Under the pieces are notes generated by a model, which saw nothing but the letters and a program-made list of their open reading frames with translations, was not told the DNA's origin and did no database searches. This document shows, one piece after another, positions 52,312-59,297 of a stretch of DNA of 64,000 nucleotides. Positions within the stretch are counted from its first letter, which is position 1. The number at the start of each line of letters is the position of its first letter. The stretch comes from Longivirga sp036510975 (lineage in GTDB: Bacteria > Actinomycetota > Actinomycetes > S36-B12 > CAIYMF01). The stretch lies in NCBI GenBank assembly GCA_036510975.1, contig DATCCY010000103.1, positions 1 through 64,000 on the forward strand, written 5' to 3'. The position numbers and the translations under genes were made by a program.

Positions 52312-52645
52312 TGGTGCGGCTGAGCAGCGTGGCGGCCGTGTCGTTGCCCTCGTCGGCGAGGCGGCTCAGCGTCTCGATGTCGCCCTGCTCGCCGGCGATG
52401 CCCGCGAGGCGGTCCGCGGCGAGCTCGTTGCCGGCGTCGACGAGGTAGTTGAGCGTCGTGATGTCGCGCTGCTCGCCGGCGATGTCGGCGAGGCGGTCCG
52501 CGGCGAGCTCGTTGCCGGCGTCGACGAGGTGCATGAGCTCCTCGACGTCGCCCCGCTCGGCGGCGAGGTCGGCGAGGCGGTCGGCGGCCTCCTCGTTGCC
52601 GTCCTCGGCGAGCCTGCGCAGCGTGGCGAGATCGGTTCCGGTCAT
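52295..52645 (-). CDS. Small protein of 28-residue helical repeats
   Basis: This 116-residue acidic protein is almost entirely a four-unit repeat of 28 residues: LxxLxDxGNExAADRLAxxAxExxDI. Units 2 and 3 differ at few positions. The pattern suggests paired helices like HEAT or TPR repeats, so it is a likely protein-binding solenoid. There is no signal peptide. ATG 52645 is six bases from TAGCGT (minus strand), a leaderless start, which supports expression. The gene overlaps the 3' end of the YkgJ gene by 17 bases. Similar repeats occur in larger actinobacterial proteins. The function is unknown. Confidence 0.82.
   Translation of the reverse strand: MTGTDLATLRRLAEDGNEEAADRLADLAAERGDVEELMHLVDAGNELAADRLADIAGEQRDITTLNYLVDAGNELAADRLAGIAGEQGDIETLSRLADEGNDTAATLLSRTISESG
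52385..52530. repeat. Near-identical 84-bp tandem DNA repeat
   Basis: Within the repeat-protein gene the segment 52385-52446 recurs at 52469-52530 with about two mismatches in 62 bases, an 84-bp period (28 codons). The high identity points to recent duplication of one protein repeat unit. Confidence 0.85.
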
Positions 52646-52874
52646 GGCCCGACGCTACGCGCTCCCGATGGCCGTGGCCCGGGGTCGTCCCAGACGTCCC
52701 CTCGGCTGCTGGGCGGCGCGTCGGCGCACCTGGTGGTGCGTCGCCGTCTGGTCCTCCGGTCGAGCCAGGGTCGGACCAGGTCGTTCGGGCGTCGTTCGGG
52801 GGTCGGGCCCTGATGTCGCTGAGCCGGCTCGGACCTAGCGTCGAGCCATGACCGAGACATCCGGGCGTACGAGG

Positions 52875-53183
52875 TCAGGCGACGTCGGCCGCGAGGCCGG
52901 GACGCGCCGGGACGACCTCCCAGTAGCCGGGCTGCTGGGGCTCGTGGCCCGGGCGTGGTCGCAGCTGCCACCCGTCGTGGTGGAGCGCGTGGTGATGTCG
53001 GCTGCAGAGCAGCGCGAGATTGTCGAGCGACGTCGACCCACCGTCCGCCCAGTGCCGGACATGGTGGGCCTCGGTCCTCGACGGCGGCCGGGGGCAGTGC
53101 GGGACGACGCATCCGGCATCGCGCAGCGCGATGCGCCGACGTAATCCCGGAGGCACGATGCGCTTGCTGCGACCGTGGTGTGG
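52875..53183 (-). pseudogene. Truncated HNH endonuclease of the DUF222/13E12 repeat family
   Basis: Only the C-terminal HNH domain remains. It reads GRSKRIVPPGLRRRIALRDAGC, seen as GRSKRIVPPGLRRR, then CPRPPSRTEAHHVRHWADGG, DNLALLCSRHHHALHHDGW and a normal-looking C terminus. Complete members have about 300 more residues (DUF222) before it. Here the frame runs back into the TGA (53186-53184) that ends the neighbouring membrane-protein gene. A GTG at 53156 could start a 93-residue fragment. This family recombines often in actinobacteria, and the fragment looks like a remnant of such an event. Confidence 0.85.
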
Positions 53184-53642
53184 TCACTCTCCGCACAGGC
53201 CGGACTTGTCCTGGCGACGCCAGGGCGGGCGGTTGCGGGGTAGGCCCAGAGCCTCGGCCACGACGCGTTCGTCGCGCCGGCGGAAGACCAACGAGGGGCC
53301 GTCGGGCTCGACCGTCACCTCGACGCCCCGGGCTCGGACGGCGCCGGCGACCGACTCGACCTCGGCCAGGTCCTCGGTCCACCCGAACGAGATCGTGCGC
53401 CGGCTGGTCCGTCGCCGGTCGAGCACGAGGAGCACGGCCAGCACGATCGGCAGCCCGACGACCGCGCCGACCCACCAGGGCAGACCGGCGAGGGCGGCGA
53501 CCGCCGCGCCGAGCGCCGCCGACGCCAACGACGCAGCGACGAGGGCAGCCCACCCGACCGCGTTGAGCCGAGCGTTCTGGAACAGGTGCCGTCGATGGCG
53601 TCGGGGGCCCTGCGCGAGCGCGGACGGGGTCGACGGCGTCAT
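53184..53642 (-). CDS. Two-helix membrane protein of unknown function
   Basis: This 152-residue protein has two hydrophobic helices (AVGWAALVAASLASAALGAAV and WWVGAVVGLPIVLAVLLVL), then a soluble region of about 70 residues (RTISFGWTEDLAEVESVAGAV) with a possible small beta-alpha domain. I do not recognise the family. The C-terminal end (RQDKSGLCGE) runs directly into the HNH remnant in the same frame, so the original terminus may have been altered. ATG 53642. It is a single gene. Confidence 0.6.
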   Translation of the reverse strand: MTPSTPSALAQGPRRHRRHLFQNARLNAVGWAALVAASLASAALGAAVAALAGLPWWVGAVVGLPIVLAVLLVLDRRRTSRRTISFGWTEDLAEVESVAGAVRARGVEVTVEPDGPSLVFRRRDERVVAEALGLPRNRPPWRRQDKSGLCGE

Positions 53643-53700
53643 GCCCGCAGCCTGCCCCGAGCGATGCCCTCCGGTCGCGCCGGTTCCGGCGAGGCGCGCC

Positions 53701-54150
53701 TCAGGAGTTCGCGGCCTCGACCAGCGCGACGACCCGCTTCTCGACCGCGCGGCTCCACGCCGTGAGCGCGAACGACACCGGCCACATGTCGCCGTCGTCG
53801 AGGGCGGCGGACTCCTGGAAGCCCAGGGTGCAGTAGCGGTACTTGAACTTGCCGGCGTCCTGGAAGAACACGACGACCTTGCCGGCGGCGTCCGCGTAGG
53901 CCGGCATCCCGTACCAGGTCTTCGGAGACAGATCCGTTGCGGTGGCGGTCACCGTCACGTGCACGCGCTCGGCGAGGGCCCGGTCCTTCGGGGCCATGGC
54001 CGCGATGGCGTCGAGGACCGCGGTCAGGCCGTCGGCCTTCTTGGCGCCCTTCTTGCCCTCGGCGCGCAGCTCGGCGGCGCGCTCCTTCATCGCGGCGCGC
54101 TCGTCGGCGCTGAAGCCATCGGGCTCAGCCTTGGCGTTCTTCGCGGCCAT
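53701..54150 (-). CDS. DUF1801-type (YdhG-like) protein
   Basis: This 149-residue protein matches the DUF1801/YdhG fold: LSPKTWYGMPAYADAAGKVVVFFQDAGKFKYRYCTLGF and WPVSFALTAWSRAVEKRV. The N-terminal third is Lys/Ala/Glu-rich (FSADERAAMKERAAELRAE). YdhG relatives include the iron chaperone Fra of Bacillus, but most members are uncharacterised. An AAGGGA motif is placed before the ATG. It is cytoplasmic. It sits alone between two small membrane-protein genes. Confidence 0.82.
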   Translation of the reverse strand: MAAKNAKAEPDGFSADERAAMKERAAELRAEGKKGAKKADGLTAVLDAIAAMAPKDRALAERVHVTVTATATDLSPKTWYGMPAYADAAGKVVVFFQDAGKFKYRYCTLGFQESAALDDGDMWPVSFALTAWSRAVEKRVVALVEAANS

Positions 54151-54315
54151 CGCGGTCGTCCCTTCGTGTGCGACGGGGCGCGGCGTCCTGCCGACCCTCG
54201 GTCGAGAGGCTAGGCCCGGTGGCGCGTGAGTCCTTCTCGAATCCTGCTCGGTTCGCCGGTGGTCCGGCGCTGCATGGCCGCGCGTCCGGTCCCGAGGCGG
54301 ACGTACGGTCGGCGT

Positions 54316-54534
54316 ATGGAGAACAAGAAGTGGGACGACCTGTCGGACCGGCAGAAGACCGCGCTGCTCGTCGCCGTCTCGGTGGAGCTCGCGCTCACCG
54401 CCACGGCCCTCGTCGACCTCGCCCGCCGGCCGCGTGAGCAGGTGCGCGGACCGAAAGCGCTCTGGCTGCTCGGCTGCTTCGTGCAGCCGGTCGGACCGAT
54501 CGCCTACCTCACGATCGGCGCGCGCCGCTCCTGA
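54316..54534 (+). CDS. Small PLDc_N-like membrane protein
   Basis: This 72-residue protein has two hydrophobic segments (LLVAVSVELALTATALVDLA and LWLLGCFVQPVGPIAYLTIG). The second matches the PLDc_N pattern (cardiolipin synthase N-terminal region, FVQPVGPIAYL). The N-terminal 15 residues are charged (ENKKWDDLSDRQ). ATG 54316 is six bases after TACGGT, so it is leaderless. The function is unknown. It is followed by about 236 bases with no gene that I can see. Confidence 0.72.
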   Translation: MENKKWDDLSDRQKTALLVAVSVELALTATALVDLARRPREQVRGPKALWLLGCFVQPVGPIAYLTIGARRS

Positions 54535-54770
54535 GCCCGGTGAGCGTGTCTACGCCAACAGGGGCAAGGGGAAACCGGTCTCCGCGTTCGTTCGGGGCGG
54601 CAGGCTGTCGGCCACGGCTTCCCTGCCTGGATCCACGGTGTCAGGGCCACGAACTCGAGGATTGGGGCAGGAAAGCGTGTCCTGGGAGCGCGAGCCGGAT
54701 GTTGCTCGGGCGCACCATCGAACCGCCCCGCCCCGCCGCGACACGGACGACGGGGCCTGTCCGACCGCTT

Positions 54771-55424
54771 CTAGAGCGGCGGCAGTGCGATGCCGGTCTC
54801 TGCGTGGCAGTCGTAGCCGTGCGGGATCTTGTAGAGGTACTGCTGGTGGTAGGCCTCGGCGTAATAGAACGGCAGGCCCTCGGCGGAGAGGATCTCGGTG
54901 GTGATCGGGTCGAAGCCGCGCGCGACGAGCACCTTCTCGTAGGCCTCCTTCGTGCGCTGTGCGAGCTCTGCCTGCTCGGGCGTCGTGACGTAGAGAGCCG
55001 AGCGGTACTGCGTGCCGACGTCGTTGCCCTGGCGGTAGCCCTGGGTCGGGTCGTGGTTCTCCCAGAACACCTTGAGCAGGTCGTACGTCGAGACCTTCGC
55101 CGGGTCGAAGACGACGAGCACGTTCTCGGCGTGCCCTGTGCGTCCGGTGCAGACCTCGTCGTAGGTCGGGTTCGGCGTGATGCCGCCCTGGTAGCCGACC
55201 GCGGTCGTGTAGACGCCGGGGACGCGCCAGAAGCGCTTCTCCGCACCCCAGAAGCACCCGAGGCCGACGTAGAAGTGCTCGAGCCCCTCGGGGAACGGGC
55301 CCTCGAGCGGTGTGCCCAGCACCTCGTGGGTGGTCGGGATGTCGAAGGATCGGGTCGCGCGCCCGGGGAGCGCGTCGTCGGGGGTGACCATGCGCGTCTT
55401 GGCGCCGAACAGGGAGGAGAACAT
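54771..55424 (-). CDS. msrA: Peptide-methionine (S)-S-oxide reductase MsrA
   Basis: MsrA reduces methionine S-sulfoxide in proteins. The 217-residue enzyme has the catalytic motif VGLGCFWGAEKRFW (Cys57), then GVYTTAVGYQGGITPNPTYDEVCTGRTGHAENV (shown as GYQGGITPNPTYDEVC) and EAYHQQYL. The C-terminal part has HGYDCHAETGIALPPL with a possible resolving Cys. The N-terminal 45 residues are the extension of long-form actinobacterial MsrA. ATG 55424 has only a weak upstream ribosome-binding site. It faces the chemoreceptor gene divergently. Confidence 0.95.
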   Translation of the reverse strand: MFSSLFGAKTRMVTPDDALPGRATRSFDIPTTHEVLGTPLEGPFPEGLEHFYVGLGCFWGAEKRFWRVPGVYTTAVGYQGGITPNPTYDEVCTGRTGHAENVLVVFDPAKVSTYDLLKVFWENHDPTQGYRQGNDVGTQYRSALYVTTPEQAELAQRTKEAYEKVLVARGFDPITTEILSAEGLPFYYAEAYHQQYLYKIPHGYDCHAETGIALPPL

Positions 55425-55614
55425 GGGACCAGCCTCTCGGGGGATGGCCGGCCCGGCAACCGCGGGCCCGCACCCCTCACAACCACCGGTCCCGCGGCAG
55501 CCTTCCCGGCCGGTCCTTACGGCGCGATGACGTCGTCCGTCGCCCGTTCGGCTCAACTCGGGCCCGGATGTGCCGATGCCACGAGCAGGGGTCGGCCGAC
55601 TGGGGGCATCTGGG

Positions 55615-57750
55615 ATGAGCACGTCCGTACGGAGCGACCGCGCAGGTCAGCAGACCGAGCGCCCCTCCGACGTGCCCTCGGGGCGCCGCCACGCCCGCAC
55701 GCCGCTGCGGTTCGCGGTCCCGATCACGCTCGCCGTGTCGCTGCTCCTGCTCAGCGCGGGCAGCGTCCTGGGCATCGCGTCGCAGTCCGCGGCCAACGAG
55801 AAGCAGAACAACCAGGACGTGACCCTGAGCGCGTCCGCACGCGAGGCAGCGGCCCGGGTCTCCCGTGAGGTCGACGTCGTGCGTCTCGCGGCGCTGCTCG
55901 CCGGTCGCGACCCGGTGCTGGCGGCCGTGGTCACCTCGACGGGTGCTCCCAGTGCCGCGCAGGTGGCGCAGGCGCGGCGTCCGCTGGAGGCGCTCACCGA
56001 GCTGCGCCCCGGGCTCATCGCGATCGCGCGGCTGCGCAACGCGACCGGTCGCGAGGTGCTCCGGGTGGCCGACGCGTCGTCGCAGGCGGCCGGGGTCAGC
56101 GAGACGACCGGGCTGTCGCCCGGCGCCACAGGAGTGCCGTGGTTCGCGCAGGCGATGAAGCTCGGCCCCAACAAGGCCATCACGACCGACGCCCACGCCG
56201 GTGTGTCGCTGCCCGGTGACGTCGTCACCACGGCGATCGCGGTCGGACCCCCTGGCGCCCCCGTCGGCGTGCTGGAGATCGACTCACCCGTGGCGCAGCT
56301 GCGCGCCACGGCGTCGAAGGACATCGGCGGGTCCCTGTCCTTCGCCGCGGCCGGGGACGCCGAGAGCGCGCTGGGCATCGACCTCGCGAAGTCCGTCGGC
56401 GGAGTCGTCACGTCCAACGACGTCGTGACCGCCTGGCAGCGCACGGCGTACGACACGGGACTTCCCGGCTCGGTCGACCTCGACTGGGTGGTCGGCGTCG
56501 CCGCGCCCAGCGTGACGTCCGGCGTCGCTGCGGAGGGGACCCTTGTGTGGGTCCTGCTCGGGCTCGGGCTGCTCCTCCTGGTGGCCGGGCTCGTCGGTGC
56601 GGTCGTGTGGTGGCTCGAGGTCCGACGCCACCGCCGCGCCGAGCGGCGCAACGCGCGCCGACTCGAGATGCGGCTGCGCGAGATGTCCGAGGCGCTGTCG
56701 CGCGTGGCCCAGGGGGACCTCGCCGCCGAGCTCCCCGTGGACCGGTTCGACGACGGCGACCTGCGCGAGATGGCGTCGTCGTTCGACTCGACGCTGAGCC
56801 GGCTGCGCGACCTCGTCGGGCAGGCGCAGCAGTACGGCACCGCGCTCGCCCAGGCCAGCGTGGAGCTGCGCGCGGGAGCTGCCCAGCAGGCGGCGGCCGC
56901 GTCGGAGCAGAGCAGCGTCGTCGCGGAGACGACCGCCACCATCGAGGAGCTCGCGGCCACCGCGGCGCAGATCGCGCAGACGTCGGAGTCGGTGGCCCGC
57001 GCCGCCGGTGACACCTTGCGGCTCACCGAGGAGGGGCGCGACGCCGTCGCCTCGTCCGTCCACGCGATGGACCTCGTGGCCGTGCGCGTGGGCGTCATCA
57101 CGCAGCGCGCCGTGACGCTGGGCGACACCGGCCGGGAGATCGGCCGCATCCTCGACGTCATCGACGACCTCTCGGAGCGCACCAACATGCTCGCGCTCAA
57201 CGCCGCGATCGAGGCGGCGCGCGCGGGGGAGCACGGGCAGGGCTTCGCGGTGGTGGCGGCCGAGGTGCGCCGTCTCGCGGAACGGGCCCGCGCCTCGACC
57301 ACGCAGATCCAGGGCCTCGTCACTCGCATCGCCACCGAGTCGGGGGCGACGGCGATGGTTGCGGAGGAGGGCCAGCGGGAGGTCGACCGGGCGCGCGAGG
57401 TCGCGCACGAGGCGGCGGCGGCGCTCGACAGGATCGCGGGCATGGTCGACGAGACCACCACCGCCACCCGCGAGATCTCCATCGCGACCCAGCAGCAGCG
57501 CTCGGCGTCCGACCAGGTCGTGCTCGCGATGGGCCAGGTCTCCGACGCGTCTCGCCAGTACGCCGTCGGCTCGCGGCAGGCAGAGGCGTCCGCGCAGGAC
57601 CTCGCGGGCCTCGCCGAGTCGATGCGCGGCACGATCGACACGTTCAACGTCGCGCCGTCGGAGCACCCGCACCAGTGGACGACGTTCGACGAGGACGACC
57701 TCCTCGCGGAGGAGCAGGAGCGCTCGTCGCGCGAGGACCTGCTCGTCTGA
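55615..57750 (+). CDS. Methyl-accepting chemotaxis protein
   Basis: This 711-residue transmembrane chemoreceptor has a cytoplasmic tail, TM1 (VPITLAVSLLLLSAGSVLG, about 35-53), a periplasmic sensor of about 250 residues (dCache-like, with PWFAQAMKLGPNKAITTDA), TM2 (about 307-328) and a HAMP region (LSRVAQGDLAAELPVDRF). A long coiled-coil signalling domain carries the hairpin tip DLSERTNMLALNAAIEAAR (about 516-535). No CheR-binding pentapeptide is visible, and the tail ends EDLLV. No other chemotaxis genes are in the window. ATG 55615. The ligand is unknown. Confidence 0.93.
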   Translation: MSTSVRSDRAGQQTERPSDVPSGRRHARTPLRFAVPITLAVSLLLLSAGSVLGIASQSAANEKQNNQDVTLSASAREAAARVSREVDVVRLAALLAGRDPVLAAVVTSTGAPSAAQVAQARRPLEALTELRPGLIAIARLRNATGREVLRVADASSQAAGVSETTGLSPGATGVPWFAQAMKLGPNKAITTDAHAGVSLPGDVVTTAIAVGPPGAPVGVLEIDSPVAQLRATASKDIGGSLSFAAAGDAESALGIDLAKSVGGVVTSNDVVTAWQRTAYDTGLPGSVDLDWVVGVAAPSVTSGVAAEGTLVWVLLGLGLLLLVAGLVGAVVWWLEVRRHRRAERRNARRLEMRLREMSEALSRVAQGDLAAELPVDRFDDGDLREMASSFDSTLSRLRDLVGQAQQYGTALAQASVELRAGAAQQAAAASEQSSVVAETTATIEELAATAAQIAQTSESVARAAGDTLRLTEEGRDAVASSVHAMDLVAVRVGVITQRAVTLGDTGREIGRILDVIDDLSERTNMLALNAAIEAARAGEHGQGFAVVAAEVRRLAERARASTTQIQGLVTRIATESGATAMVAEEGQREVDRAREVAHEAAAALDRIAGMVDETTTATREISIATQQQRSASDQVVLAMGQVSDASRQYAVGSRQAEASAQDLAGLAESMRGTIDTFNVAPSEHPHQWTTFDEDDLLAEEQERSSREDLLV

Positions 57751-57755
57751 GGGAC

Positions 57756-59297
57756 CTACGGCGCGGACGTCGTCGTCGCTGCGAGGTCGACGACGACGTC
57801 CGCGGCATCGAGCAGCACGGGGTCGTGGCTCGCCACGAGCACCGCGCACCCGTGTCGCGCAGCGTCGAGCAGCGCGCCGGCGACGGCCTCGGCGCCGCCC
57901 TCGTCGAGCTGGCTCGTCGGCTCGTCGAGCACCGCGACGACGGGCTCCACCACGAGCGACCGGGCCACCGCGACCCGCTGCCGCTCACCGCCGGACAGCG
58001 ACGAGACGTGTCGGTGCCCGAGAGGGGTCAGCCCGAGCCGGTCGCAGAGCGCGTCGACGAGCGCGGCGTCCTCGGGCAGGCCGCGCGAGGTCCGCGCGAG
58101 CGCGAGGTTGTCGCGCACGTGCATGGTCTCCACGAGGGAGCCGCCCTGCGCGGCGACGGCCACGCCCGACCGGCGCAGGCCGGCCCGTTCGTCGCGACCG
58201 AGCCGCCTGAGGTCGAGACCGAGCAGGGTGACCGTTCCTGCGTCCACGGGTGCGAGGCCGGTGATCGCCGCAAGCAGCGTCGACTTGCCGGAGCCGGACC
58301 GTCCCGAGACGACCGTGAGCGCACCGGCGCGCAGGTCGAGACTGACGGCGTCCAGCACGGTGGTCCCCGCGTAGGAGATGCAGACGCCGGACAGGGCCGC
58401 GACGACGTCGCCGAGCGACGCCTCGCCACGCTGGCGCTCCGGCCCTGCGAGGGCTGCGGCGACGCCGGTGCCGCGCAGCAGGACACCGTCGTCGGTCGCG
58501 ATCGCCACGGCGCCGGAGGCGGCGCCCGCGCCGTGCCGCAGGGCGTCGGGGAGCCGGACCCAGCCGCGGTCGTCGACGACGAGCGTCTCCGAGTGCGGCC
58601 TCGCGGGGTCCCACTGCTCGGACAGCCGACCGTCTCGGATGCGGACCACGCGGTCGCCGATCCGCGCCGCGCGCGGGTCGTGCGTCACCAGCACGAGGGT
58701 GGCGCCGAGGTCGCGGACCGCCGTCGCGAGGACGTCGTAGACGAGGTCGGCGGCGGTCGCGTCGAGCTCCCCGGTGGGCTCGTCGGCGAGGACCACGGAC
58801 GGCCGGTGGGCCAGGGCGGCGGCGACGGCGACGCGCTGCGCCTCGCCCCCGGAGAGCGTCTCCGGCCGTCGCCCGGCGAGGTGCTCGAGGCCGAGGCGCC
58901 CGAGCGCGTCACGGGCGTCGGCGCGAGCCTCCTCGCGCCCACGGCCGCCCACCCGAAGCTGGAGGGCGACGTTGTCGACGACGTCGAGCTCGGGCCGCAG
59001 GGACCGTCGGGCCCGCTGGTCGACGAGCCCGAGACGCTCGCAGCGCAGCGCCCTGCGGGTCGCGTCGTCGGCTCCCGCGAGGTCGACGCCGGCCACGCGG
59101 ACCGATCCCGCGCTCGGTGCCACCTCGGCGGCCAGGACGCCGAGCAGGGTGGACTTGCCGGACCCGTTGGGCCCGTGCACGACGAGCCGTTCGCCGACCG
59201 GCACGCGCAGCGAGAGCCCGCGCAGCGCGGCGACCGAGCCCGTGGGTGCGTCGTAGAGGCAGAACAGGTCGTGGACCTCGACCGCGTCGGTTCTCAT
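57756..59297 (-). CDS. Fused two-domain ABC transporter ATPase (LolD/MacB type)
   Basis: This 513-residue protein contains two nucleotide-binding domains in one chain. Domain 1 has GPNGSGKSTLLG, LSGGEAQRVAVAAAL and VVLADEPTGELD; domain 2 (from about 290) has GRSGSGKSTLLA, LSGGERQRVAVARSL and AVLDEPTSQLD. Both have H-loop sequences (VTHDP, ASHDP). A linker of about 60 residues with WDPARPHSETLVVDDRG separates them. The class normally works with FtsX-type permeases. ATG 59297 overlaps the stop of the permease gene (ATGA). The MCP gene ends five bases away in the opposite direction. Confidence 0.92.
   Translation of the reverse strand: MRTDAVEVHDLFCLYDAPTGSVAALRGLSLRVPVGERLVVHGPNGSGKSTLLGVLAAEVAPSAGSVRVAGVDLAGADDATRRALRCERLGLVDQRARRSLRPELDVVDNVALQLRVGGRGREEARADARDALGRLGLEHLAGRRPETLSGGEAQRVAVAAALAHRPSVVLADEPTGELDATAADLVYDVLATAVRDLGATLVLVTHDPRAARIGDRVVRIRDGRLSEQWDPARPHSETLVVDDRGWVRLPDALRHGAGAASGAVAIATDDGVLLRGTGVAAALAGPERQRGEASLGDVVAALSGVCISYAGTTVLDAVSLDLRAGALTVVSGRSGSGKSTLLAAITGLAPVDAGTVTLLGLDLRRLGRDERAGLRRSGVAVAAQGGSLVETMHVRDNLALARTSRGLPEDAALVDALCDRLGLTPLGHRHVSSLSGGERQRVAVARSLVVEPVVAVLDEPTSQLDEGGAEAVAGALLDAARHGCAVLVASHDPVLLDAADVVVDLAATTTSAP

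Noticed and set aside
52848..53144. A 98-codon plus-strand open frame with a leaderless-type start
   Set aside because: It is antisense to the HNH remnant, and its product matches no family. Only the first few codons and the -10 box may be a leftover of a broken gene.
54535..54770. Possible gene between the PLDc_N-like gene and msrA
   Set aside because: Open frames here overlap msrA in shadow frames or lack a start and composition typical of coding DNA.
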